64,000 nt of DNA from Ceratotherium simum simum (Eukaryota > Chordata > Mammalia > Perissodactyla > Rhinocerotidae), in the NCBI RefSeq assembly GCF_000283155.1, contig NW_004454170.1, forward strand, positions 13,241,142 to 13,305,141. Reading direction: 5' to 3'. Of the stretch, positions 33,101 to 48,100 are shown piece by piece; position 1 is the first letter of the stretch, and each line of letters starts with the position of its first letter. Below the pieces are notes generated by a model. That model searched no databases. It saw only the letters and a program-made list of their open reading frames with translations, and was not told the DNA's origin. The translations under genes were made by a program, and so were the position numbers.

Positions 33101-36100
33101 AGGCATATGTAAGTAATTAGGACACTTCCAAGTCACAAAAAGTGACATGGGAAATTTTTTTCATGAGCCTAGGAAAAATAATTTTTAAAAATCCAAAATA
33201 CAGGGCCAGCCCTGATGGTCTAGTGGTTAAGGTTCGGCGCTGTCACCACCTTGGTGGCCCGGGTTCGATTCCCAGTTGCAGAACACTACCACCCATCTGT
33301 CAGTTGCCATGCTGTGGCGGTGGCTCACATAGAAGGGCTTACAGCTAGGATATATAACCATGCACTGGGGCTTTGGGAAGAAGGAAAAAAAAAAAGGAGG
33401 AAGATTGGCAACAGATGTTAGCTCAGGGGGAATCCTTCCCTGCCAAAAAAAAAAATTCCAAAATATGAATGGAAGTGTTAAAATTATGGGTAATGTTTAA
33501 ACTTTTTGATGTATAAGTTATAAGAAAAAGGAAATCATTTTTAAACCACACTTAATGTTAACTAAAGTGACAATTCATGTTCAAGTTCCTATATTGATTG
33601 ATGAACTTGATTTTCTTATTTGTATGACAGAGCCAATTTACAAGGACAAAGGAAGAATTAGAAGCTGAGAAAAGAGACTTAATTAGAACCAATGAGAGAC
33701 TATCTCAAGAACTTGAATATTTAACAGGTATGAAGAAGTGCTTTAGTCTCTAACTACACTCTTTCCTTTCTCTTCTAACAGTGCTAGGAGTTAATCCCCA
33801 GTCCATTTCTGTTGCTGTTTGTTCTGTTGGTGTTTCTTTGTCATAGCTCAGAATAGTGTTCAGAGTAATAGCGTATTGTTTCTCCCACTCCTTTATTTTT
33901 ATATCATTAGCAGAGATTTAAAGAAGTGTCTAGACAAGTATACAAATGAAAACATCTCAAAGAAGTAGTAATTGGACCAAGGTTTACGTGCAAAGATACT
34001 TACTACAATGTTATTTATAGTATCAAGTTGAAAGCAGTTTACATGTTCAGTTGTAGAAGCTGCGCTCCTTCATTTTAAGCAGGTACTCCTGCTGGTATAA
34101 GCTGTCCATAAGCATTCAATATAAGAACCTAAAAGGAGAGCCCATCTTTAAAAACATAGGCTGAAGGAGTGAGGAGGCAGGAATGTAAGATATATAAACA
34201 TTGAATATTGTATATAGTACAGTTGATGCGTTCAGGTGAACATGACTCTTAAGCAACTCCTTTGGTTCCTTTTTATAAGATTTTTGAAAATGTTTATTTC
34301 TATTAAAGGAAGAATTTTCAAAATATTTATGTTGCTATACAATAATATTCAATGAGGCAACTATACTTTTCCAGTCTCAGAAAAAAAGTTACTTCAGAGT
34401 ATTTGTTGATGATGTTGATCAGGTAAAATTAGTGAGTAGGTAAAATTAAAAGAATGTTTTTCATAAAAACCTTGATGTAAGGAATATAAGAAAATTAAGC
34501 ACGTATATTCTGGCTGTTTTGAGTAGAGGTTTTTATATGTATCACTGCTTTTTAACTTATTTAAAAATGGCTATTTGTGAAACTTTAATAGATTGTTGGG
34601 TATATATCAGGAAAATTAATGGTAATTTTGTATATTTAGCTTAAGTTACTGCATTTAAAATAAAATAATCCATATAATTTACGTGTTTGGTTGGGTGCAC
34701 GAATTGGGCTTCTTTATCATCTATTCGTTAGAATTAAATTTGTAATTAAGTACAGCAGAAACAAAATAGAGGAGTTAAGAACTACTTGCTTTGTATTAAA
34801 TGTTTATTTTCCTATAGATATTTTTTGATGGTTCCTCTGAACATGAATTAGTCATTTTTTTCAAATTCTCTTCTGACCTTTTTAGAGGATGTTAAACGTC
34901 TAAATGAAAAACTTAAAGAAAGTAATGCAACAAAGGGCGATCTTCAGTTAAAATTGGACGAACTTCAAGCTTCTGATGTTTCTGTTAAGGCAAGTAACCA
35001 ATAATTCCTAATGCACAAAATGCAATTTTTGCTTAAACTCACCTAAATTAAAATTTAAATATAGGCAAGTTATCTATAAAGTAATTAATAGCTGTTTTGG
35101 GTTTTTTTTAATGTCAGGAAATTAAGCATTAAGACAATTTTAATTGAATTGTTTTGCTTATGTGATATTTGTTTCTTACAGTTCTTATCTGATGTTTTCT
35201 GTTAAGAATTCAAATATTTATTTCTGTTGTGAAATAAAATTCTACTTGTGTTCCTTAGCTACAAACAGACTCTTTTGAATGACCATATATTATCTTCAAC
35301 TATAAATGCTTTTTTCTTGGATTTGTTTAGTATCGAGAAAAACGCTTGGAGCAAGAAAAGGAATTGTTACATAATCAGAATACATGGCTGAATACAGAGT
35401 TGAAAACCAAAACTGATGAACTTCTGGCTCTTGGCAGAGAAAAAGGAAATGAGATTCTAGAACTTAAATGTAATCTTGAAAACAAAAAAGAGGAGGTAAG
35501 TTAGTAAAATTGTAACTTCATGTTGGGTTACAACTTACATTTGTGTATCAGTTTATTAAAAATTTATTTATTGGTATACCAAATTAAAGGTAAGATTAGG
35601 GGTCAAATGTGGAGGACATAACTCATAAACATTTGGCCTAGGAAATTAACCGTTTGCGTTTAAGTAAAGAATTTAAGATAGTCTTTGATGAATTTTAATA
35701 CTACCTACTGTCTTATGATACATCTTTCCTAAGAAACATGTTTAAGAAGTGGTGGTAAGTTTTTGTGTGCTAAATCCAAATGTGTTCTGTGAGCTGTTAT
35801 TTTCATGATTAAATATACATATTTTATGTAAAATACTTTTTTTGGGTGTGAGGGATTATTTTGCTTTTACTTGGCAGCTTAACTTCATATCAAATTAATT
35901 TCACTTAATACAACATCCTCCTCCCAACCAACTCCACTTTTTGTTTCTAGGTTTCTAGAATGGAAGAACAGATGAATGGCTTGAAAACGTCAAATGAGAA
36001 TCTTCAAAAGCATGTAGAGGATTTGTTGACCAAACTGAAAGAGGTGTAGATGACTACTTAAAATGTCTCTTTTACAAAAATATTAAAGCACTTACGAAGC

Positions 36101-39100
36101 TGTTATTTTATAAAATGATTTCATGTTTTGAACTGTTCCTGGCATCGTAAAATGGCCAGGACACTTCCATATGATGTAGCTAGGCTTAAATAGCTAGAAT
36201 CAGAAATGGCAATTATATGCTTTATCCAAAGTACTATCTAAAAATGAGTATGGTTAATTTTAATATCCCTTAAGTATTCCACTTTAGATAAAAATATCAT
36301 TAATATTTTATCCTTAGGGCCGGCCCCGTGGCTTAGCGGTTAAGTGCGTGCGCTTCGCTGCTAGCAGCCCGGGTTCTGATCCCAGGCGCTCACCGACGCA
36401 CCACTTCTCCGGCCATGCTGAGGCCGCGTCCCGCATACAGCAACTAGAAGGATGTGCAGCTATGACATACAACTATCTACTGGGGCTTTAGGGGGAAAAT
36501 AAATAAATAAAATCTTTAAAAAAAAAAAATTTTATCCTTAAAGTATTTCATCTTTATTATTAAAACTGATTTTAATTTTAGTGTTTTAATCTTTATCTTG
36601 TCACTTTACAAACTCGATTTTTTTATTTTGGGATTTGGTAAACCAGCATTCTAAATTCAGTTCAAACGAGACTGCTATAATTGGGGTTTTTTTTCAGGCC
36701 AAGGAACAGCAGGCCAGTATGGAAGAGAAATTCCACAATGAATTAAATGCTCACATAAAACTCTCTAACCTTTATAAGGTAAATACCCTAACACACATTT
36801 TCGTGTTCTAATGTTGTATTATTGGATATTGGGTAACTTTTTAAGATTAACTTTTAGAGTGCTGCTGATGACTCAGAGGCAAAGAGCAATGAACTGACCA
36901 GAGCAGTGGATGAACTACACAAACTTTTGAAAGAAGCTGGAGAAGGTAAGAGTTTTCAGTTAGGGGAAGATTATTTTGTTTTTAGATAGAAAGTACTTTT
37001 TTCTTTACCTTTTGTATAGATTGTTGGATTTATAAGTCAGATTAACTTTATTAGGGACAAAATTTGGTATAGAAGAGAGATCCTTGGATTAAGAAATTTA
37101 AAATATTTTCACAAATTTCAAATTATATTTATATAATTTAAAATTATTTGAAAATAAAGATAACTTGTTTTGCTCTTTCTTTCATCTAGTAACCTTATAC
37201 ATATTTTGATTTCTAATAGGAAATTTTTCTTCCATTTTTGAAACATTTGCTTTGATAAGTACATATGGGTTTACAGTTTGGGTAGTCTTTTAATCCATAA
37301 ATAACCCTCACTTTTTAAGTTATAGTGTATTTTAAAGTTTTTGATTTTTTTATATTTTTGCTTTTTTTAAAATGTAAGTTTTTTATGTATGATCTTTTCC
37401 AGTCATTTCCTATGTTCTAGACTAAAGATCAGATTAAAACCAAAGAGATACTTAGAGCCACTTTTTTGAAATTTGAGTTCCCTTATTTTCTCCATGGATA
37501 AGAGACATCAAAAAGAGAAATAGATTCACCAGGCCAAGACATTTCAGGAATTATAAGTAGAGCAGGAGCTTTTAGTAGGTAATAACTATCAACTGCAGCC
37601 TCTCTGGAATTTAATGTTATCTGCTGAAGGGAAAAAGAATGACTATTCTGTTAGGTTTTATAAACTCTCAGATTTTAATTATATATTTGGATATTCTGTC
37701 TTTAAAAATATTTTTAGCCAATAAAGCAATACAAGATCATCTTCTAGAGGTGGAGGAATCTAAAGATCAAATGGAAAAAGAAATGCTGGAGAAAATAGGG
37801 AAATTGGAGAAGGAATTAGAGAATGCAAATGACCTGCTTTCTGCCACAAAACGTAAAGGTATGGATTAATAGATGCTTATTGATGGCTTGAAATACTAGA
37901 ACTTCCCTACACAGTTTACAGTTTCACTAATAGTATTTCTCTGTCACGTTGTGATATAGGAAACTCCATCAAGTTATAGCATTAGAGTTTATTTTTAGTT
38001 TAAAATTAATAATCTATCTGTACCTTTACTATATTGTCAGATATATGTACTTTGTGATCACACATAATTGTGTGTCAATTTCCAGAACAGCTTTAACTAT
38101 AATTTTGTTAGTGCCGTTGAGTCAATTCTGACTCCTAGTGACCCTGTGTACAGCAGAGTGGAACCTTGCCCAATCTTTTTGCACCATCCTCTCACCTTCT
38201 GGTGCTATATCAGACAATGCTCCACTGCTATTTATAGAGTTTTCATTGTGGGTGGCCAAGTCCTTCTTCCTACTCTGTCTTAATCTGGAAGGTCCACTGA
38301 AACTTGTCTACCAGGGGTGTCCCTGCTGATATTTGAAATACTAGTGGCATAACTTTCAGCATCACAGCAACACATAGCTGCCACAGTATGACAACCAGCA
38401 GACAGGTGGTGTGATTCCCTGACCAGGAAACAAACCCAGGCCGCGGTGGTAAGAGCACCAAATCTTAACCATTAGACCACCAAGGCTGTCTTTTAACTAT
38501 AATTACTGCATGATTTTTAGAATTGGCTTGTGTTACATGACTATTTGGTATTTTATTGTATTTTAAAATCTTGATATGAATTTATATGTAGTGTACAGTA
38601 GATATGACTTCTTACCTGTCTTGAAAAAAGTATTAGTGGTGTTAGTTTGAAATTTTACAAACATATACTAGATTTCTATATGTTGGCACAGGAGCCATAT
38701 TATCTGAAGAAGAGCTTGCAGCCATGTCTCCTACTGCAGCAGCCGTAGCTAAGATAGTGAAACCTGGCATGAAATTAACTGAGGTAAGAATGGTATTAAA
38801 TCTTGTTCTTTTCCATCAGCAAAAGTGTTAAGGTCCCTCTGAAACTTAGTCCCCAGAAAAATTATTCTTAAAGTCATCTGATTAATGGATCATCCTAGGA
38901 AAGGCTTTCTTGCTTACTGGTTCTGTATTACATATAGTAAACATTTCCATCTTGTGTAAGTGCTAACAAATGTTTATTATGAAGCTAGATAGACTATGTA
39001 CTTCTGTTGTTATGCTTAGATTTGAAATGACCTCTCTTCTTTTTTCAGCTGTATAATGCTTATGTGGAAACTCAGGATCAGTTGCTTTTGGAGAAACTGG

Positions 39101-42100
39101 AGAACAAAAGAATTAATAAGTATCTAGATGAAATAGTGAAAGAAGTTGAAGCCAAAGCACCGATTTTGAAACGCCAGCGCGAGGAATACGAACGTGCACA
39201 GAAAGCTGTGGCAAGTTTATCTGTTAAGCTTGAACAAGCTATGAAGGTTGGTTCCATTCCTAAATTTTAGCTGTGGGAAAAATACATAGAAATGATTTAT
39301 TAGGTAGTTCTTCCTTAGAATTAAAGTATTTGTGTCAGAAAAGGCTAAATCTGCTTTTTCAGTGATAGGGTAATTATATATTTTAAAGCTTGTCATTACA
39401 TTATTAAACACCTATAATTGCAAAATATTCTACCTTTATTCAGCTAAATTGTGAGAGCCTTTTACATTTTTTAAGACATTTGGGAAGTGTTCTATAGGGT
39501 TCTCTAGTGGATGATAAATAGCCAAATCTTCTTGTACCACTATTCAAATTAAAACAACAATCTCTCTTTGTAATAGAACTCTCCTAAATTTAGCGTAGCC
39601 GTTTTTTGTCAGGCAGTTCTGATATTCTGTCTTTATACCAGTTCACAATTTGACAAATCTTTATATACGTTACTTTGTTACTTTTCCTTTACATATTAGA
39701 AGTACCAAGGAAATTCATATATATCCTTTGCCTCTTAAGATTCTTTTTTAATAGATAATGATTAAAAAAGAGTATTTATACTCTGATAATTTTGCTTTTA
39801 GGGTACAATTATCACTATTACTGAGAAATCTTCAAGATTTATTGAACAAGTTGTATTGAGAAAATTCAGTTAAATCAGTTTGTCTGCTGTTCTAAACTGA
39901 TAAATTTCTTTCTTTCCTTTTTTTGGAGAATGGTATAAATTGTAACGTTAATTCAAATTTAAACTTTTGTTGCTGTTACTGTTAGAATTTAGACAACAGT
40001 TTAAGTCAGATTATATTATATCAAATGATCTCTTTCTCCTGAATCAAATAACCTCTAACAGTTTCACCTGGACAGAATATTGGCTTTTTGACCCCCCTCT
40101 CCCCAACTGTGTGGTTCAAAAAGAGGTCCCTTGGGTCTAGTTAGATCTTCTTGAGTTTCTCGCTGTTGCGAGTGAGTGTTTTGCCTGGAGCTTATTGTCT
40201 GAAGGGGATAGTGAGGTAGAGGGTTTTAAGAATCAGATAATAGGAGCTGTTCATTGTGGGAAAAGCCTATTTGATCCTTCTTGAGTAATGTACAGGTACG
40301 ATAATAAAAATCCCTTACATACTTTTTTCATAACTGCCAAAGAATTTAAAGATAATTTCTGTATCTTTTTCATAGCTGCATCTTCTGTCAGTAACATACA
40401 TCATGTATCCTCCAGTCTAGATTCTGTGATGCTCATTTGTTCGATTCTTAGGGTTTTATAACCAAATTACTTCCTTCCTTGGCATCTTAATTAATCCCAT
40501 TTTGAACTCAGTAGATGTATATCATTGCTGTTTTTCATAAGTATTTGCCTACTTCATTTTTTCACAGAGTTGTTCCTACTGAAATTGACTTATGCATACC
40601 TTTAGGGCAGTGTGCTCACAGGTACTTGAAACACCAGGATAAATATGAGCCATCTTTCACTTGAATTCTATTTAAAACATTATTATGTAGAAACAACACA
40701 ATAAGAAGCAAAATTTGTATGAATTTGAGATAAAGCATAAGATGTCAAAATTTTTTGTGCTTATATCAGGCTCCTTAAAACTGTGCCCCTAATACCTAAT
40801 GGTGTTGTGATGCAAAACTTTGCAAAAGCACTGCATATGCTATAATTTCTTTTTTTTTTTTAACAGCCTTGTGACATTGGCTGCTGCTTCTTTAGAATTA
40901 ATTCCTGATTGTTTTTTTTTAATAAAATCAAGTCATTTATGCATCTTACCCACCATTTTTTACTTTTGACCTTTATTACCAGATAACCAGTATAATAATG
41001 GTTATCACTGTAATGTATTCCTTTGTTTTTGTCTTAGTAACGAAGCTTTTGAGGGTATGTAGTTCTATCATTTAATGGTACACTATGAATTTGGTGTGGC
41101 TGTAAGATTAAAATTGATAGTTAATTTGGGGGGAAGTGGCAAATTCCTCATCGTTTTCACACAGTGATGAGCATTATATTGATGAGCAATATTTGAGATA
41201 TTAAGAAATACGTGTGCTCATATTTATAATTTCTCATTAGAGGCTACTGTATTATACTAGCATGTTTTTAGTTTATAAGTTAACTGCTATGGTATTTGAG
41301 CACTGTATATTTGTGTTATTTGTATAGCTACTTCATGTGTTTGGATCTTAGAAGGAAGTGTAGAATTTTCACTTGAATTTACATTTTAAAGGAGATTCAG
41401 CGTTTGCAGGAGGACACTGATAAAGCCAACAAACATTCATCTGTGCTTGAAAGAGAGAATCAAAGAATGGAAATACAAATAAAAGATCTTTCACAACAGG
41501 TTATAATTTTTTGTTTCTTTTCCTATTTCTTTCTAAACTGACTGCCCAGTAATGTTTGAATCTGTTTGCAGGTATCTAAGATAGAACTACCACATATGAA
41601 ATTCTCATTCAGTTCAGAATACCGCTCTTGCAGAATTTTACCCTAGTCATTGTTTTTTCATAGCCCCTCTCTTTTTTTCTTTTTTCTTTAAGTGTTTGAT
41701 AAATTTTCAGATTGTAGGTGTTGGTTGTAATAAATGAAATAATTCGAAGATAAATGGGTTTTCTGCCCCCTGCCCAAGTCCCACAGTGTAACCAGTGTTG
41801 ACAGACTGGAGTATGTTCTTTCACATCTCTCTTCTATGTGCAAACACACCTGAGTGTGTATCAACATACGTAAGCATTCTTTGTTTTTACTGAAATAAAA
41901 TCATGCTTATGCATTACTCTACCACTTTTTTTTTAACTGAATGAGTCAGGAAATGTAGTTCTATTTTGTTCATATATTTTACTGTAATTTTGTGTGTGGG
42001 TATATACATGCATACAACACACACATAAAAATTTCACATTAATGGAATTAAAATCCATTTCCCATGCTCTCCACCACATAATGCATACATAGGCTTGCAA

Positions 42101-45100
42101 GTGCAAGCATACACATGCACACACATTAGCTGTGTATTTCTGGGTGTGTTATTTGGTCATTGTTTTACAAAAATGGAGCCATGTTTCTGGAATATAATTT
42201 CACTGCTTTTAAAAAAATAACAGCCGTCATTACACACTTTTATAGAAATTAAAAGTAATTTTTTTCCATTAAAATTTGTTTACGTTTTAATATCTAAAAT
42301 GATATGCTTGATGTTTTGTTTTTTAAGATAAGTTAATATAAGTTGATGGTGTTCATAAAGGAGTATTTTCATTTGAAAATTTTCATTTTCTTGTAGACAT
42401 TTCCAGACTCAAAGCCAGTACTATTTTGATAACATTAAAACTTTGTTTTTAGATTAGGGTGCTTTTGATGGAACTTGAAGAAGCAAGGGGTAACCATGTA
42501 ATTCGTGACGAGGAAGTAAGCTCTGCTGACATAAGTAGTTCATCTGAAGTAATATCCCAGCATCTAGTATCTTACAGAAATATTGAAGAGCTTCAACAAC
42601 AAAATCAACGTCTCTTAGTGGCTCTTAGGGAACTTGGGGAAACCAGAGAAAGAGAAGAACAAGAAACAACTTCATCTAAGTAAGCAATTGACTACCTCGG
42701 TTTATTCAGCAAACATTTATTGAAAACTTTTTCTGTGCCTCTAACAGTGCTGGATACTGGGAATGTAGTGATTTAGGAGAAAAAAATTGAGCAACACTAC
42801 CCCCCAAAAAATTCTACTCTCAGAGTCCTCAGTTTGTGGATGAGAATGATAATAAGATAGATAATAAGATAAATCAATAAGTAGATAATTTTAGTTCAGT
42901 GTGATTAGTTCTATGATAGAGAAAAGCTTACTATCTGTGGGAGCATAGAGGTGGAGGACCTAGCCTAGATTTTAGGGAATAGACCAGGCATCATGGAGAA
43001 GCTATGTAGGAATTACTCAAGCAGAGTAAAGAATTTTTTTTAAAAGTGTATTTGGTGCTAGAGGAGGAGGAATGGCTGTGAAAGCAGGAGGACTGGAGTT
43101 TGGACTAAGTGGAATTGGTTTAATTTTTGCAAACAGGTTTTCAGATGTCATTGGTGAGTACCTAAGTCCTGTATGGTGGGGGTTTTAGAAGTGATTCTTA
43201 AAATATCAGCAACAAAAGGAAGAAAGGATAAGAGAAATGAAAATATTATGCTTAATGATAGACAGTAAAATGCTTAGTCAATGTACAGTAGAAATTATAA
43301 CTGCCTTTCATTCTCAGTCCTGTGAAATAGACTGATTTCTTTTCCTGCAGAATCACTGAGCTTCAGCTCAAACTTGAGAGCGCTCTCACTGAATTGGAAC
43401 AACTCCGTGAGTCACGACAACATCAAATGCAGCTTGTTGATTCCATAGTTCGTCAGCGTGATATGTACCGTATTTTGTTGTCACAAACAACAGGAGTTTC
43501 CATTCCTTTACAAGGTAGGTTTTTATGTGTTATCTTAAAAGTTTTCAAGTATTTTTGAGAAATATTTCTGAAATGTATATTAGGGAATGGATTTTGCAAC
43601 ATAAGCAGTATCCACTCTAATGATGGTAACTTCAAATTTGACTACCATATATGATTGATCATAACATATTATCAGTTCTAAAACACCATTATTTTAGGTA
43701 TTATTAAAAGGGAAGAAATGCTGACCATTGTTGAAAAGTGTGCATCTTAGAATCAGTGAATTAACGATATTTATTTTGGTTATGTTCTAACATTTAATCT
43801 GCAGATATCTCTAATCAGCAGCCAAAAATAATCTTAGTAGGTTGTTTAGTAGATTAATTATTTCATAATTTCTACAATCTTATGATTTCATTTAAATAAG
43901 TCTAGCTTGTTGGTTTTGGTAATGATGTATTTGCAAACAAATGTTGTATCATTCTTTTTATGTTTCTGAAGCTTCAAGCTTAGATGATATTTCTCTTGTG
44001 TCAACTCCAAAACGTTCAAGTACATCACAGACTGTTTCCACTCCTGCTCCAGTACCTGTAGTTGAGTCAGCAGAGGCTATAGAAGCCAAAGCTGCCCTTA
44101 AACAGGTAAAGATCACACCTTGACACCTTTATCTTGGGTTAGGTTTGTCCAGAACACAAGAGTGTCGTCTAATAATTTCTCCAATATTTAGTTGCAGGAA
44201 ATTTTTGAGAACTACAAAAAAGAAAAGGCTGATAATGAAAAAATACAAAATGAGCAACTTGAAAAACTTCAGGAGCAAGTTACAGATTTGCGATCACAAA
44301 ACACTAAAATTTCTACCCAGCTAGATTTTGCTTCTAAACGGTAAATTTTCTTTTGTTCAAAAATTAATAAATTCTAAATGTCATACTTCAGTATTCAAAT
44401 GAATGAAATTCAAAGGTTAATTTGCTATAGTGTTACTTTTTTGTGGACCGTAATCCCGGATGAGAAGCTATAGGGATTTGTTTTTCAATATTGGTTAATG
44501 ATTCTCCTGGGCATTGCTAAAGAAAGGGTCCAGGTAGTTATTTAATAAGTTGAAGTTCACGTGAGGAATGTTGTTTTCTTTCCTGAGGTTGAAGGACCTA
44601 CTGTGTCTGTAGAACTTAATTATTTTATAAATGCACCAGAGGATGAGAGGAATGTGAGCAAATTTCATTCAGCTTTTTCTATTCTAGGACAAAGAGAAGC
44701 AGGCACTAGATAGTTAATTTTGAGAAAATTCACTTCCTTGGTCACTTACAAAGGAATAATAGTTAATTTTATTCCATAGTTATTAAATCCATTGAATACT
44801 TGTTAGTTTATCAAGTTAGGACAAAATTTATTTCTACGTAGCCTACATGATAAAGCTATGTTTTTGTAAGGATATGGCAGCAGTTATTTCTATACATTCC
44901 AACAGTTTGATACCCCAAATAAAAGCACCTTTGTTTCCTATATTGATAACTCGGCTATAGCCAGCTATTTTCTAAGCTTTCAAGCACATAAGAAAATAAG
45001 ATGAAGAATTATAGAGGAAGAAAGGATTGACAAAAATCCATCACTAACCATGCATAATTATGTTATCTTCTATACTACATTGTGGTAGGGTGTCTGGTGT

Positions 45101-48100
45101 ATCAACATTGGATTGGCATTATTTTGAATATGATTAAAATTCTTGTAAATGAATAAGATGAAAAAGTTAATTCAGCATGAAATACTGAGCTTATTTAGAA
45201 TTTGAATTTAACTGCTAAATTTGGAGTTTAGAGAAAAGAATGAAGGTTTTAAATTATCATAAGCCACTTTTTTCATATTGCTCATCATGTAATTAATAAT
45301 TAAGCTGTTGTGAAATTCTTCAAGGAACTAGGCTAGGATATAGTATTTCGGTTGCTTATAGAATTATTTTTCTTTCATGTAAGTTATGAAATGCTACAAG
45401 ATAATGTTGAAGGGTATCGTCGAGAAATAACATCCCTACATGAGAGAAATCAGAAACTCACTGCAACGACTCAAAAGCAGGAGCAGATCATCAATACGAT
45501 GACACAAGATTTGAAAGGAGCAAATGAAAAGCTAGCTGTTGCAGAAGTGAGATCAATTTCCCTCATCTGACTTGCATTATAAATTGCATTTGACAGTTAT
45601 TTTTGGTTATTACTTTGATTTTACTGATTGGTAGGACTTAGATATTTGAGTGGTTATAGTTGTACTTTTTTATTAAGTTTTATCTCACAACTTTTTGATC
45701 ATTACTTGTGAGCTAGGTGTAGTTGTCCCCCATTTTACTTGTTGAGAAACAGACTCAGAAGCTAAGTAATTTGCTTAATTTGGGGCGGTCACGAGAGATG
45801 GGTTGGTTGGGACTTAAACCTAGGTTTTCTAATTCTGTTAGCTATATTTCATTCTCATCTTGCTCCCACTCCTTTGTGGGGAATGAACAGCAACCCTTTT
45901 TCAAATAGGTGGAATAAGTTTTATTAATTGATAGTTTATGACTCGTCATGTAAGTATGAATACTTTGAGGATATTGATTTTCAAAACACCCTGCCAGATC
46001 CCCTGAGACTTAGAGTGTACTCTTTAGGGGAAAAAAAAGTTAAAATAGATCAGTCAGCACTCTCAAACAGATACTTAGAAACCACGCGTGGCTTCTAAAA
46101 CTTACATAATTTAATAGTATGCAGGTATGGCTAGCATAATTTTGCAGTTTTATTTCTTTTACTCTGACATTTTAGATTTTTTTGTTGCTTGATTTAAAGT
46201 CTAATTTGTTAGAGCAAAGAAATCATAAGTATTTGTGATAATTTCAAGGTTTTTTCCTTTGATCTATTGGTGTTCCCAGTAGTTTTTGCTTCATATTTCA
46301 ACACATGAAACTAAGAGTTATATTTCCTTATATAATGAAGAGATATAGTCTCTAATTAGCATTAAGAAATATGTAGTAATCAAGGATCATTTTACTTTTA
46401 TAATTGTATTATTACATTTGACTATTGTTTTCCAACACTTTTTCTTGTATTTGCCTCAAGGTAAGAGCAGAAAATTTGAAAAAAGAAAAGGAACTGCTTA
46501 AATTATCAGAAGTCCGTCTTTCTCAGCAAAGAGAGTCTTTGTTAGCTGAACAAAGAGGGCAAAACTTGCTGCTAACTAATCTGCGGACGATTCAGGTACC
46601 AAATAAAAAAGCATGTGTAGAAAAAATTTTTTAAAGTTAAATTTAAATGGTTTTAACATCGTATCCTTTCAGTTTTCCTAATTAGAAAATTTATCTGTCA
46701 CTTTTGTCACGCATTATGATGATCATTGAATTTTGAGGTTTATTAAGACATGTCAGTATTCTAAATAAAACATTGAAAGAGAACTGATTGAAACCATGCA
46801 ATTGGCAGTTTTGATCCTCAGGTCCATATTTACAGAATCCTGTGCAGTTTAATTATTTACAAGATTAAATTTTGGTTTTTATTTTTTCTTTTAAAACTTC
46901 AGGAAATCTGAATGACTATTGTAATGTGGTTTTTTTTCCTCTCTATTAAATAGTTGTCTTAATGTGAAAAACGTCAAAATGCTTTCTTGGTAAATGTTCT
47001 TGATCTTAACTTTTTCATGTAGAAATGACTTATAATCTTGAAATCCCCTGTAGCCTTTAATTTTCTTTGTGTTGCTTTTTTGACTTTTTTTCTTAAGCAT
47101 AACCAAAAATCTTTTCTTTACCTTAGGGAATACTAGAGCGATCTGAAACAGAAACCAAACAAAGGCTTAGTAACCAGATAGAAAAACTGGAAAATGAGAT
47201 ATCTCATCTAAAGAAGAAGTTGGAAAATGAGGTGGAACAAAGGCATACGCTTACTAGAAATCTAGATGTGAGTTTATCAATGTTCTGAATTTCTGTACAT
47301 TATTTATGTTCAACAGTTAGGCTGGCTTATGGACACAATGCTATCTCATGTTGAACCATGGTTTTGAAGAAACTTCTTACAAACTCAAGGTTTTCTTGCC
47401 TCTTTGTGTGCATAGTAATTTTTGGTTGGGTGCCATACACTGAGTTTTATCCTGTTGGGTACTGGATATTTTTGTATTCCTATAAATCTTGAGCTTCATT
47501 CTGGGATGCAGTAAATTTAATTGGAAATAGTTTGATTCTCTTGAGTGTTGCTTTTTATGATTTATTAGGCGGGCCCAAAGCAGTGCTCAGTCTAGAATTA
47601 ATTATTTCCCACTGCTGAGGCAAGACCTTTCTTGAGTACTAGTCCCAGTGTCCAATGAATTATGAGTTTTTTCAGTCTGGCTGTTGAAACAGGCATTATT
47701 CCTGACTCTTGGTGAGCGCCAGACACTTTTCACTCCAGTGTCTTCAGATAATTCTTTACCCTTTCTGGAGTAATTTCACCTGCATGCAAATCTCCAGGGT
47801 ACTCTTATCTGTGCAGCTCTCTTCTCTGTGATAGTCTGCCTAATGAATTCAAGCTAATTTAGTCTTGCTGTACTCTCAGTTCTGTGTTTTCTCAATTCAG
47901 GGAGTCTGCTGGGCTCTGTCTCATTTCCCTTCCCCTGTATGTAGCCTGGACACTCGTAAGTCTATAAACTAGGGAAATGGTAGGGCTCGCCTCTTTGTTT
48001 CCTGTCTGAGGTATCACAGTTGTTTCATGTGTTTTGTTTGGGTTTTCTTCATTGTTTCAGATGGGAAGGTAAATCTGGTTTCTGTTCCTCTATCTTGGCC

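Larger units (their letters stand above)
44341..46460 (+). other. TPR introns 17 and 18 around exon 18
   Basis: Unremarkable apart from the antisense MIR at 45690-45900. Confidence 0.6.

Noticed and set aside
33201..33290. tRNA-like A-box and B-box at SINE heads
   Set aside because: They are tRNA-derived SINE promoters; no cloverleaf with a valid acceptor stem is seen, so they are not called tRNA genes.
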